From: Amphritea atlantica
Lineage (GTDB): Bacteria; Pseudomonadota; Gammaproteobacteria; Pseudomonadales; Balneatricaceae
Reading direction: 5' to 3'
Length of the DNA: 64,000 nucleotides
NCBI GenBank assembly: GCA_024397875.1
Contig: CP073344.1
Location: 2,347,001-2,411,000 of the forward strand
Shown: positions 17,718 through 26,270 of the stretch, one piece after another
Numbering within the stretch: the stretch's first letter is position 1
How the letters are laid out: each line of letters begins with the position of its first letter
The notes under the pieces: generated by a model
The model's database searches: none
What the model was told of the DNA's origin: nothing
Seen by the model: only the letters and a program-made list of their open reading frames with translations
Made by a program: the position numbers and the translations under genes

Positions 17718-18101
17718 CTAAATCTCGTAAAGTTCCAGTGGCAGATCATCCGGATCACTGAAAAAGGTAAACTGTCTGCCGGTATATTCATCAATACGCA
17801 CAGGTTCTACAGCAATACCATGTGCCTTTAGATGCATAACTGCCGCGTCAATGGAGTTCACTGAAAACGCCAGATGGCGCAACCCCAGAGCTTCCGGATA
17901 GCTAGGCCTGGGTGGACGGTCAGGGAAGGAAAAGAGTTCAATCTGGCTTCCATCGGGAAGTTTCAGATCAAGCTTATGGGAATCTCTTTCAGCCCGGTAA
18001 TGTTCATCGATCACCTCTAAGCCGAGCACGGAAACATAGAAATGTTTCGACCGAGGATAGTCTGAGCAGATAATCGCGACGTGGTGGATTCCTGAAAGCA
18101 T
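17718..18101 (-). CDS. VOC family protein, YaeR / GloA2-like
   Basis: Glyoxalase-fold protein of 127 residues, one VOC domain. IHHVAIICSDYPRSKHFYV, RDSHKLDLKLPDGSQIELFSFP, GLRHLAFSV and TGRQFTFFSDPDDLPLELYE parallel E. coli YaeR along its length. The metal-site positions of the family (His near the start, Glu in IELFSF, His in LRHLAF, Glu in LELYE) are all present. The catalytic substrate is unknown; YaeR is a predicted lyase or dioxygenase. Confidence 0.88.
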   Translation of the reverse strand: MLSGIHHVAIICSDYPRSKHFYVSVLGLEVIDEHYRAERDSHKLDLKLPDGSQIELFSFPDRPPRPSYPEALGLRHLAFSVNSIDAAVMHLKAHGIAVEPVRIDEYTGRQFTFFSDPDDLPLELYEI

Positions 18102-18128
18102 AAGGTATCCTGCTTAAGTTAAATCGAT

Positions 18129-18848
18129 TTAATCCGACAGATAATACGCAACGGTAGAGACTACCCGGACTTTCTTGATATGGGGATTATTCTTATCTCG
18201 TTCGCTGATACTGAACTGTCCCTGTGAAGCGGAACGAATTTTTCCTAAACTACTTTTTGAGTCTGCGGCAAACTTCTCAGCCACCTCCCGTGCCTTTCGG
18301 GTCGCTTCCTCAATCATCTCAGGCTTCACTTCATTCAAGCGGGTAAACAGATACTCGATCTGGGACTGATAGCTGTCGCCGGTAAATACTATACCCTGCT
18401 TACCCAGTTCTGACATCCGCTTCATAAGCTTCCGGACAGTGTCGATATTAGCAGAATAAACCGTAACACTCTGCGAAGCGGTATACCGGAATTCCGGCTG
18501 GGACTGACCGCCATACTGCTGAGCCGATTTATCGGTAATGGCTGGAGAGGAAAAGGAGATCTCGGTTTCATCAATACCCGCATGTTTAAGAAACGCAGTG
18601 ATATTTTCAGTACTCTGGTCAATAGAGCTGTAGACCTTAGCCAGGTCATTACCGGCCGTGGTGAACTGAATCGGCCAGATAACGATATCCGCTTTATACT
18701 CCCGCTCAGACAAACCTTTAACAGTCACCGTACGCTCATACTCTTTGAATCTGATCGCGGCATCACCCAAGAGGTAACCCAGTGAACTCAGACCCAAAAA
18801 AAGACTGAGTCCGATAAATATCCAACCCACTCTGCTGTCCTTCAACAT
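18129..18848 (-). CDS. SIMPL domain protein (DUF541)
   Basis: Protein of 239 residues with an N-terminal membrane anchor (WIFIGLSLFLGLSSLGYLLG) and an extracytoplasmic SIMPL domain. The start ERTVTVKGLSEREYKADIVIWPI and the C-terminal VRVVSTVAYYLSD are typical. In this family the domain is periplasmic and linked to envelope or oxidative stress, but its biochemical role is unknown. It stands among unrelated small genes on the same strand. Confidence 0.87.
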   Translation of the reverse strand: MLKDSRVGWIFIGLSLFLGLSSLGYLLGDAAIRFKEYERTVTVKGLSEREYKADIVIWPIQFTTAGNDLAKVYSSIDQSTENITAFLKHAGIDETEISFSSPAITDKSAQQYGGQSQPEFRYTASQSVTVYSANIDTVRKLMKRMSELGKQGIVFTGDSYQSQIEYLFTRLNEVKPEMIEEATRKAREVAEKFAADSKSSLGKIRSASQGQFSISERDKNNPHIKKVRVVSTVAYYLSD

Positions 18849-18874
18849 GCCAATCTCCCTTCTCCACTAATCCG

Positions 18875-19207
18875 TTATACTGTTCTTGGCGCAAACATAA
18901 TAATCGCCATGCCGGTCAGTGCCACCAGCGCACCAATCATATCCCACGTGGTTGGCCTGATGCCATCCACCAGCCACAACCAGAGCAAAGCAACAAAGAC
19001 GTAGACGCCGCCATAGGCGGCATAGACACGCCCCGCCGCTGTTGGATGAAGCGACAATAGCCAGGCAAACAGCGCCAGACTCATCGCTGCTGGCAGCAGC
19101 AACCAGACACTCTTATCCTGTTTAAGCCACAAATAGGGCAGATAGCATCCCACAATTTCAGCAACAGCGGTGATCATAAACAACGCTATAGTTTTGACTT
19201 CAAACAT
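18875..19207 (-). CDS. ynfA: YnfA family small membrane protein
   Basis: Membrane protein of 110 residues with four hydrophobic helices, matching the usual YnfA length. [32 protein letters not shown] and [16 protein letters not shown] are family blocks. The fold is close to small multidrug resistance proteins and an efflux role has been proposed. The start at 19207 gives the normal length; upstream in-frame starts only add an ill-conserved extension. Confidence 0.88.
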   Translation of the reverse strand: MFEVKTIALFMITAVAEIVGCYLPYLWLKQDKSVWLLLPAAMSLALFAWLLSLHPTAAGRVYAAYGGVYVFVALLWLWLVDGIRPTTWDMIGALVALTGMAIIMFAPRTV

Positions 19208-19310
19208 AAACAGTGTGAATTCCATTTGAAAGAAGAGTGGCAAACAACAGCCATAGCTTACCATAGACGCGAAGCGTCCGGCCGGCGCACAACGCAGACC
19301 GGATAGAGGC

Positions 19311-20858
19311 TCAGATGCTGACGCCGAAGACCAGATCTGCCAGCAAGATAAAGAGCCCGAAGGCCACCCCGATAGCCACTATATTCAGCAGAAAACCGGC
19401 ACGCACCATATCCCGTAGCTCCATCAGCTCGTAGGAGAATACGATCGCATTGGGAGGTGTGGCAACCGGCATCATAAAGGCCATTGAAGCCCCCAGCGCC
19501 ACCGGAACACAGAGCAACACCGGATCGAGTCCAAGCCCTACCGCAACCGCAGCCAGTATCGGCAGGAAGGTTGCCGTTGACGCCGTATTGGATGTGATCT
19601 CGGTGAGATAAACAATCGCCACTGTCACCAGCAGTATCAGCACCAGAGTACTGACATCCACCCCGGCAACAGAATTACCGATCCACTCTGCCAGACCGGT
19701 CCCTTTAAAGCCGCCTGCCAGAGCCAGGCCTCCGCCAAACAACAGCAGTACCCCCCAGGGCACATTACGGGCGGCTTCCCAATCCAGGGCAAATTCCCCT
19801 TTTACACGGGAGATTGGCACGGCAAACAACACCAGCGCGGCAAGTAGCGCAATCATGGTATCGTCCAGAGGCAGTCCGGTCAGATCCACAATAAATTTAC
19901 GGAAAATCCAGCCAAACGCCGCCCCCAGAAAGACGATGCCGACCAGTTTTTCTCCCCGGCTCATGATCCCCAGTCCCTTCAGTTCACGCAGCACCACCAC
20001 ACTTGGGTCTTTAATAGCAATCTGATGGGAGGGAAACAACAACCGCGTCAACAACAACCAACTGATCGGCAGCATGATGACAACCACCGGCAACCCCAGC
20101 AACATCCAGTTGAAAAAACTGATCTGGATATTGTAGTTGCTCTGCAGGAAGCTCGCCAGCAGCGCATTGGGTGGTGTGCCGATCAGGGTGCCGACACCAC
20201 CGATCGAAGCGCTGTAGGCGATTGCCAGCATCAGCGCGACACCGAAATTACGCACCATCCGCTTATCATCGGTTTGCTGAGCGACAAAATCGATCACCGA
20301 CAGCCCCACCGCGAACATCATGATGGTCGTGGCGGTGTTAGAGATCCACATTGACAAAAAAGCGGTCGCCAGCATAAAACCCAGAATAATCCGCGACGGC
20401 GAGGTCCCCACCCGACTGACAATCTGCAATGCAATACGACGGTGTAAACCGACATGTTGCATCGCTGCCGCCAGCAGGAAGCCGCCGAGAAACAGGAAGA
20501 TCAGCGGATGCCCATAATTCGCTGCCACCGGTTTAATCTTATCAATATCTAACAACGGCATCAGTACAATCGGCAGCAGTGCCGTCGCCGGAATCGGCAC
20601 AGCCTCACTCAGCCACCAGATCACCATCCAGGAGGCCATCGCCACAAGGCGCCAGGCCTCGGGTGGCATACCGGCAGGCGCGCTGGTCATCAGAATGATC
20701 GCTGCAGCAATCGGTCCTCCCAGAAGTCCGGCAAGTTTCAGACCGGTTACCGGTGATCCGGCAGGCTCTGCCCGATCCTTATAATCAGGATCACGGCGGT
20801 CTCCGGAAGAAAGAGAATCTTCGTCAGGAGCATGAGCAGTCTTGTCGTCGTTGGTCAT
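19311..20858 (-). CDS. DASS/SLC13-type sodium:anion symporter
   Basis: Polytopic transporter of 515 residues. After a polar N-terminal tail rich in Asp/Arg (about 35 residues), the core starts with [16 protein letters not shown]. Signature elements include [27 protein letters not shown] (first SNT clamp), [17 protein letters not shown] and [15 protein letters not shown] (second SNT clamp). The SNT pairs bind sodium and a di- or tricarboxylate or sulfate. The neighbours do not indicate the anion. Confidence 0.9.
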   Translation of the reverse strand: MTNDDKTAHAPDEDSLSSGDRRDPDYKDRAEPAGSPVTGLKLAGLLGGPIAAAIILMTSAPAGMPPEAWRLVAMASWMVIWWLSEAVPIPATALLPIVLMPLLDIDKIKPVAANYGHPLIFLFLGGFLLAAAMQHVGLHRRIALQIVSRVGTSPSRIILGFMLATAFLSMWISNTATTIMMFAVGLSVIDFVAQQTDDKRMVRNFGVALMLAIAYSASIGGVGTLIGTPPNALLASFLQSNYNIQISFFNWMLLGLPVVVIMLPISWLLLTRLLFPSHQIAIKDPSVVVLRELKGLGIMSRGEKLVGIVFLGAAFGWIFRKFIVDLTGLPLDDTMIALLAALVLFAVPISRVKGEFALDWEAARNVPWGVLLLFGGGLALAGGFKGTGLAEWIGNSVAGVDVSTLVLILLVTVAIVYLTEITSNTASTATFLPILAAVAVGLGLDPVLLCVPVALGASMAFMMPVATPPNAIVFSYELMELRDMVRAGFLLNIVAIGVAFGLFILLADLVFGVSI

Positions 20859-21275
20859 CGGGTTGTATCTCTCTGAGTGGCAGATGTATCAAACGGTTTT
20901 TACGTTGTCTGTAATCTTAGGCCGGGATAATAAAAAGACCAGATGAATTCATCTGAATCCCATGAAAAAACAGACATTTAGGACAAAGCAAGATCATTTA
21001 ACCTGATCTGAAATCAGGCGGTTGCAGAATAATCAAGAATCTTCAGGTAGATAAGCCTTGAGACTTAAGAAAAGACGGTTGCTCAGGCTGATACCCAACA
21101 ACAGCCAGCCAGGCGCAGTAAAGCAGTATGAGACCGTGCTTATTTGAAGCCGCCATTGTTGCTACAACCGATACTCATCTCTAATCACTGTTTTTACTGA
21201 GGGCTGCTTTCTATCATTCCATTGTTTAAAAATGGCTGGCACATCGCCCCCAGCGAAGTCAGGGGTGATATACGC
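20859..21275. other. Intergenic stretch with one palindrome
   Basis: This 417-bp gap has no credible gene. CAGATGAATTCATCTG at 20940-20955 is a perfect 16-bp palindrome about 82 bp upstream of the symporter start and could be its operator. Nothing else stands out. Confidence 0.4.
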
Positions 21276-21758
21276 TTAACTATTGGCAAAATGTTCAAGG
21301 GCTTTTCCACTTAAACGATATCCCACCCATTCGTCTTGCGGTTTTGCACCAATCGATTGGTAAAAACTGATCGCCGTTTCATTCCAATCAAGCACACTCC
21401 ATTCAAAGCGCCCACACTGCTGAGTAGTCGCAATGTTTGCCAGATGCTTCAGGAGAGCCTTTCCAGCACCATTGCTTCTGTACTCTGGAGAAATATATAG
21501 ATCTTCAAGGTATAGACCGTGCTGACCAAGCCAGGTGGAGTAATTGAAAAAATATACGGCAAAACCAACCGGCTCATTGTTAACACTACAGATCACGGCG
21601 TGCGTGGTTGAATCACGCCCAAACAGTGAGCGTTTAATATCAGACTCAGTAGCCTTGACTTGTTCTGCGGCTTTTTCAAAGTGCGCCAGCTCTTTAATAA
21701 ATCTGAGAATCAAAGCTGAGTCTTCAATAGTTGCTTCTTTAATATCTATAATTGCCAT
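21276..21758 (-). CDS. GNAT family N-acetyltransferase (diamine acetyltransferase-like)
   Basis: GNAT enzyme of 160 residues that uses acetyl-CoA. The stretch LYLEDLYISPEYRSNGAGKAL has the acetyl-CoA pyrophosphate loop (R/Q-x2-G-x-G/A), and WSVLDWNETAISFYQSIGA is the C-terminal motif. The order LRFIKELAHFEK, FAVYFFNYSTWLG and LEDLY resembles spermidine/spermine acetyltransferases. The start at 21758 (MAIIDIKEAT) follows a TTGGAG ribosome site. The acceptor amine is not proven. Confidence 0.87.
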   Translation of the reverse strand: MAIIDIKEATIEDSALILRFIKELAHFEKAAEQVKATESDIKRSLFGRDSTTHAVICSVNNEPVGFAVYFFNYSTWLGQHGLYLEDLYISPEYRSNGAGKALLKHLANIATTQQCGRFEWSVLDWNETAISFYQSIGAKPQDEWVGYRLSGKALEHFANS

Positions 21759-22041
21759 TTCATACTCCAATTTACAGCGGCTCTTATTGCCACCCACGCT
21801 CCTTACAGCGTTTTATATCAGAGAGATTCCGCACTTAATAGTCCTTACCCGGGCAATTGTGATTATACTCATTGGATGAAGCGAGTGGCCAAACAGAGTA
21901 CAGAATTGCCTACCGTCACGGGCCGACAGGATACACAACAGCCCCCGGTTGACCTGTAACGTCTGGGTTTTCCAGCGTAAATTCTGTTAGAAAAAGAAGT
22001 GATAGGCTTTCTTGAAACCGATGACATGACCGGAATACTGT

Positions 22042-23229
22042 ATGGAAGAGACTGAACTGGTTGTACTCGGCGGTGGCATCCATGGCGTTGGTGTGGCACA
22101 GGCCGCCGCCGCGGCGGGTTATCGGGTGCTGTTGCTCGAGAAAACAGCCCTGGCAGCGGGCACCTCATCCCGCTCAAGCAAGCTTATTCATGGTGGCTTA
22201 CGCTATCTCGAAAGTGGACAGATCCATCTGGTGCATAAAAACCTCAGGGAACGGGAGCTGCTGCTTAAACTGGCACCGGATCTGGTTCATCGTACAACCT
22301 TCTACATCCCCCTCTATGAAGCGTCCTCGCGACACACCCTGAGTGTTCGCCTCGGTTTATGGGCCTATGATCTGTTGGCTGGCTTTACAAAAGCCCCTTC
22401 ATCATTCCGTCTTCCCAGATCAGACTGGGACGACTTATCCGGATTGCAGACCCTGGGATTGAAAGCTGTTTTTTCCTATTCCGATGCACAGACAGACGAT
22501 ACCGCTCTGACCCGGGCAGTGATGCACTCCGCCCGGCAACTCGGTGCCGAACTGTGCTGTCCTGCCACATTTACCTCGGCAGAAATTCTTGGCGACCATT
22601 GTCAGGTCAAATACCAGGTCGGCGATATTGAGAAAAGGGTGAAGTGTCTGGCCATCGTCAACGCTCTGGGCGCCTGGGGTATCAACCTGGCCAACCGGAC
22701 CACGCCACCACTACCCGACTACCCCTTTGAATGCATTGAAGGGACACACATCGAATGTCCGGGCAACAATCTCTCTGCTGCCTATTATGTCGAATCGCCT
22801 ACCGACCGGCGTGGCGTTTTTATCCTGCCCTGGGGTCCCCGTACCCTGATTGGTACGACCGAGACGCCCTATTATGGCGACCCTGATCAACTCACCCCCA
22901 CACAGGCATCAATTGATTACCTGCAAACGATTTATCAACACTATTTTCCCGAACACGACGCAACAGTTCTGGACGCCTGGGCAGGACTGCGTGTACTGCC
23001 AAAAACCGCCTCTTCGCCTTTCAACCGGCCCCGCGAAACCGTTATTTCTGTCAACGACCCGAAAAATCCTCGCTTTGTCACAATACTGGGGGGGAAGCTC
23101 ACGGGCTATCGACTCACAGCAGCACGGGTGATTGATCAGCTGCAGAGCGTGCTGCCTTCCCGGACGGCACTGGCCGATACCGCTCAATTAAAGCTAACAC
23201 CTGCTGATGACGAATTTATTCCTGATTAA
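22042..23229 (+). CDS. GlpD-like FAD-dependent oxidoreductase lacking the C-terminal domain
   Basis: Flavoprotein of 395 residues. The N-terminal VVLGGGIHGVGVAQAAAAAGY is the FAD-binding Rossmann motif, SSRSSKLIHGGLRYLESGQ is the hallmark of glycerol-3-phosphate dehydrogenase, and GTTETPYYGD and ILGGKLTGYRLTA are also present. GlpD proteins usually run to about 500 residues; here the C-terminal helical domain is absent and the frame stops cleanly after the FAD domain. No remnant is visible downstream. It stands alone without glycerol genes, so another 2-hydroxyacid or polyol phosphate may be the substrate. Confidence 0.8.
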   Translation: MEETELVVLGGGIHGVGVAQAAAAAGYRVLLLEKTALAAGTSSRSSKLIHGGLRYLESGQIHLVHKNLRERELLLKLAPDLVHRTTFYIPLYEASSRHTLSVRLGLWAYDLLAGFTKAPSSFRLPRSDWDDLSGLQTLGLKAVFSYSDAQTDDTALTRAVMHSARQLGAELCCPATFTSAEILGDHCQVKYQVGDIEKRVKCLAIVNALGAWGINLANRTTPPLPDYPFECIEGTHIECPGNNLSAAYYVESPTDRRGVFILPWGPRTLIGTTETPYYGDPDQLTPTQASIDYLQTIYQHYFPEHDATVLDAWAGLRVLPKTASSPFNRPRETVISVNDPKNPRFVTILGGKLTGYRLTAARVIDQLQSVLPSRTALADTAQLKLTPADDEFIPD

Positions 23230-23493
23230 ACCACACGTACGACCCATTCATATCCCACTTGATTAGCGTGGCCTGTCGATCATAAGGCCGTTGCAGGTAA
23301 ATTTTATAACCCGCATCCGGTGATGCACTTATTGCGAATAGAGCCGCGTATATTGGCAGCCGGAGATACAGCCCCCAATGCCTGCGCGAGAGCGATAGCA
23401 CAACAGAGTCCCCAGTAGGGAGAACCTGCGGCGTAATTAATATGCCAGTTTGGCTATACTCTAATCATCACTAATAACAATGAGGAATATTCA

Positions 23494-24156
23494 ATGGATA
23501 TTTCACTCTTAAGTGCATCAGGGCTCGAATACCTGTTCCGCTGGGGACATTTTCTTTTCGGCGTCACCTGGGTCGGTTTGTTGTATTACTTCAACTTCGT
23601 GCAAACCGAATATTTCAAGGTAGCCGACCCCGATGCCAAAGCGGATGTGTTACAAAAACTCGCCCCCCGCGCATTGTGGTGGTTCCGCTGGGCCGCGATG
23701 TTCACCTTCCTCAGTGGCCTGGTGCTGCTGTTTTTCAAAGCCGCCGCTGCCAACCTGTACATCTATACCGGCGCGTTACTCGGCACTCTCATGTTTCTCA
23801 ACGTATGGCTGATCATCTGGCCAAACCAGAAAAAAGTCATTGCCGGCGCTGCAGATGCGGCGGCTGCAGGAGCGGCAGCCGGACTCGCATCACGAACCAA
23901 TACGTTGTTTTCTGCCCCGATGTTGTTTTTCATGGGCGCATCAACCCACCTGCCAGCCGGCATGGCTCCTGACGGCGCCTATACCATTGCAAGCGGTGCC
24001 AGCAGCGTAGCGATGGTGATCGCCATCGTGGTTATTCTGGCATTACAGGCAAATGCGCTCTGGGGAAAAACAGGCCCGATAACCAGCGTCAAAGGCGCTA
24101 TCGGCTACAGCCTCCTGCTGACACTGGTGCTGTATCTCATTCTGGAGGCATTTTAA
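23494..24156 (+). CDS. PuuD-like membrane protein without cytochrome domain
   Basis: Inner-membrane protein of 220 residues resembling the N-terminal domain of urate hydroxylase PuuD. It starts LEYLFRWGHFLFGVTWVGLLYYFNFVQ and has APRALWWFRWAAMFTFLSGL, five to seven hydrophobic helices and a conserved His (RWGH). PuuD normally carries a C-terminal cytochrome c domain; none follows here and no CxxCH motif is seen. It may partner with a separate cytochrome or be a related family of unknown function. No purine genes are nearby. Confidence 0.75.
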   Translation: MDISLLSASGLEYLFRWGHFLFGVTWVGLLYYFNFVQTEYFKVADPDAKADVLQKLAPRALWWFRWAAMFTFLSGLVLLFFKAAAANLYIYTGALLGTLMFLNVWLIIWPNQKKVIAGAADAAAAGAAAGLASRTNTLFSAPMLFFMGASTHLPAGMAPDGAYTIASGASSVAMVIAIVVILALQANALWGKTGPITSVKGAIGYSLLLTLVLYLILEAF

Positions 24157-24229
24157 GCTCCCCCGCTTGCCCTGGCCACCGACAAGGGCCAGAGCAACAA
24201 GCCTTATAACCTAATACCCCCGGGGCAGT

Positions 24230-24961
24230 TCATACGTGGTAGGCGTTATTTACCAGCATTTCACTGAAAAGCGCCAGACAGAACCCAAATACAGCCCCGA
24301 TTGGAGGAGCCCAATGCTTCTCCAGCCTGGATTGCGGAGCAATATCCTGAAAGATAAGATAAATAATTCCTCCAGACGCAAATAGCATAATGCCTCCTAA
24401 TATGCTTTCGTGACCTGAAAGAAAGTAATAGCCACATAACCCTGCAACCGGCCCCAGCGGCACCAGCAACAGCATGATGAGTAGTGTGTCCTTTGTACTA
24501 CCATGGTTTTGTTCTTCTAATTCCCGGAAGGCGTTAAACCCTTCCGGCAGATTCTGCAGTCCAATCAAAAATGCCAGCAGTGAAGAAAGGGGCGAACCAA
24601 CAGCTACCAATCCACCCAGCGCTACAGCTTCGGGTACGTAATCGAGCACCATTCCCATTAATTGAGGGGATTCCCTGCGCCTCAATCCAAGAAATCTTTC
24701 CAGAATGAAAAATACAACCGCACCACTCAGCATGACAGGTATCGCGAACATGGAATTTTCCATGCTTACCAAACCTTGTGGAACCAATACGACTGATACC
24801 GCACCGAGCAATATCCCCCCACCGAATGCAATTACAAAATGCCTTAACTCTTTTTCTAACCAGTTCGGCCGAAAATTCTCAACACTAGAAACTGCCCCCC
24901 CTAATGGGATACACGCACCTGCTGCGCCAGTCAAAAGAATTAATGTGAGAATTTCAGACAT
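24230..24961 (-). CDS. ZIP family divalent metal transporter
   Basis: Membrane protein of 243 residues with about eight helices. HFVIAFGGGILLGAVSVVLVP and VLDYVPEAVALGGLV, followed by LIGLQNLPEGFNAFRE, correspond to the ZIP helices TM4 and TM5 that bind metal. The usual histidine in the TM4 HxxPE motif is replaced by Tyr (DYVPEA), so metal choice may differ from zinc. An in-frame charged loop lies between TM3 and TM4. Confidence 0.82.
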   Translation of the reverse strand: MSEILTLILLTGAAGACIPLGGAVSSVENFRPNWLEKELRHFVIAFGGGILLGAVSVVLVPQGLVSMENSMFAIPVMLSGAVVFFILERFLGLRRRESPQLMGMVLDYVPEAVALGGLVAVGSPLSSLLAFLIGLQNLPEGFNAFRELEEQNHGSTKDTLLIMLLLVPLGPVAGLCGYYFLSGHESILGGIMLFASGGIIYLIFQDIAPQSRLEKHWAPPIGAVFGFCLALFSEMLVNNAYHV

Positions 24962-25517
24962 CTCTATTTACGCCTTACGCTGCCAATAACGGCAGGCTTG
25001 TTGATGATTGATATATCATTAACCGGGAGTGACAGTTCTGTCCAGAGAATGTAGCGACTGATGCTGTCTGCCTTGTTATGCGACGATTATTCAGCTAGAT
25101 GAAATTTAGGCAAGACTCTTTGACGTATTGAAGCAATAATTATGCGGCTTGTAGCACTATAAACATAGCCAGAAAATAGCATACAGACTCACAAATAGCC
25201 TCCCTGGTGTCGTTCCAGGGAGAGTAGTGCGTTTTACCACAGAGGACACAGAGCGCACGGAGATAATCTTTTCGTTTATCTAACCAGATGAACGGAGTCA
25301 AATAACATTAAGACTTGCCCCCTAAGCCGTGCGGTAATTTTGAGAATAGCCAGAGCAGGCGTTTGCCAAAATCAGTTGATAATACAACCTCTGTGTTCTC
25401 GGTGTCCTCTGTGGTGAGACCTGTTTTAAAAAAGTTGTAGAGCCTTCAGCACAGAGGACGCTGAGTTAATACGGGGTTTAACAATCGCTGCTGATTATCA
25501 CTGAAAAGCGAATATGA
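24962..25517. other. Non-coding stretch with inverted CACAGAGG repeats
   Basis: No gene is supported in this 556-bp gap. Its second half holds three copies of a CACAGAGGACnC element in mixed orientation, described separately. Confidence 0.5.
25236..25415. repeat. 180-bp segment bounded by 14-bp inverted repeats
   Basis: ACCACAGAGGACAC at 25236-25249 is the exact reverse complement of 25402-25415. A third, looser copy (CACAGAGGACGCTGAG) follows near 25451. No coding frame lies between, so it may be a miniature transposable element or a structured intergenic repeat. Confidence 0.6.
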
Positions 25518-25907
25518 TCAGGCTTGATCGGCGAGTTTCTTGTGAATGTTGTTCATCCGGTAATTGCGTTCAGGATGAAGTTCAATCATCTCAAATCCGG
25601 CGCTCATCCAGCGACGGTCAAACACCGGCTTGAGACATTCACTGAAGGTTTCAAAGATTTTATCTGACGCCGCTTTCAGCACTTCAGGCGTACGCCCAGA
25701 CCCCACTTTTGCGGTCAGGTGTACAAAGGTATTGTCGGGATCACCCTCGCCTACGCGGAAATGCTCGCAGCGAATCGCCCGGCTGCGAATACCACCAATC
25801 GGGAAAACCCCGGTGGCAATCGCAGTAGCGTTTAACTTCTCAAACAACGCCGGGATATCCAGATCATCATCCAGGTTGGCTGAGTATTCCATAATAAAAT
25901 GAGGCAT
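25518..25907 (-). CDS. hpaF: 5-carboxymethyl-2-hydroxymuconate delta-isomerase
   Basis: Tautomerase-superfamily enzyme of 129 residues in the homoprotocatechuate meta pathway. It isomerises 5-carboxymethyl-2-hydroxymuconate. The catalytic proline follows the initiator Met (MPHFIMEYSANL), and GGIRSRAIRCEHFRVG and DRRWMSAGFEMIELHPE fit HpaF/HpcD. It is the last gene of the hpa cluster but is 363 bp away from hpaE, separated by a 120-bp tandem repeat, so its transcription may be uncoupled. Confidence 0.9.
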   Translation of the reverse strand: MPHFIMEYSANLDDDLDIPALFEKLNATAIATGVFPIGGIRSRAIRCEHFRVGEGDPDNTFVHLTAKVGSGRTPEVLKAASDKIFETFSECLKPVFDRRWMSAGFEMIELHPERNYRMNNIHKKLADQA

Positions 25908-26026
25908 AAAGTTTCCTCTGTTGAATCTATAAATCTAAGCATTTTGTGCTCAGCCGTTAACGCCATAAGCTGGCTAAGATTACTCTAAGCCAGCTTTTAA
26001 CACCCTATAGCCAAACACATAAACAA

Positions 26027-26146
26027 CTAAGCGTCACGAGCGCAGATCAGACAAGGCGGGAGTAGGTGAAAAGCGCGCAGTCTAGCCTGCTAAATAAGTA
26101 CTTTAAACCTTCTCTCAACACCATACGACCAAACGCAATAGCTTGT
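26027..26146. repeat. 120-bp direct repeat, copy 1
   Basis: Starts CTAAGCGTCACGAGCGCAGA and is followed at once by copy 2 with scattered differences. A partial copy (about 25988-26026) precedes it. The unit fills the hpaE-hpaF gap. Confidence 0.85.
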
Positions 26147-26266
26147 CTAAGCGTCACGAGCGCAGATCAGACAAGACGGAAGCAGGTGAAAAGCGCGCAG
26201 TTTAGCCTGCTAAATGAGCACTTTGAACCTGCTTCCAACGCCGTATGATCAAGCGCAGTAGCTTAG
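26147..26266. repeat. 120-bp direct repeat, copy 2
   Basis: Second tandem unit, ending 4 bp before the hpaE stop codon. Its last 50 bases also match the dispersed copy at 61209-61385. Confidence 0.85.
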
Positions 26267-26270
26267 ACGG

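Noticed and set aside
23216..23401. 61-codon minus-strand frame after the GlpD-like gene
   Set aside because: It has a GTG start with a fair GGGGA ribosome site, but no recognisable family, and it overlaps the GlpD-like stop. Too little support to annotate.
26066..26248. 60-codon frame inside the tandem repeats
   Set aside because: It spans both repeat units and simply repeats itself; it has no ribosome site.
26027..26266. Possible CRISPR array
   Set aside because: There are only two adjoining 120-bp copies, without short repeats and unique spacers and without cas genes.
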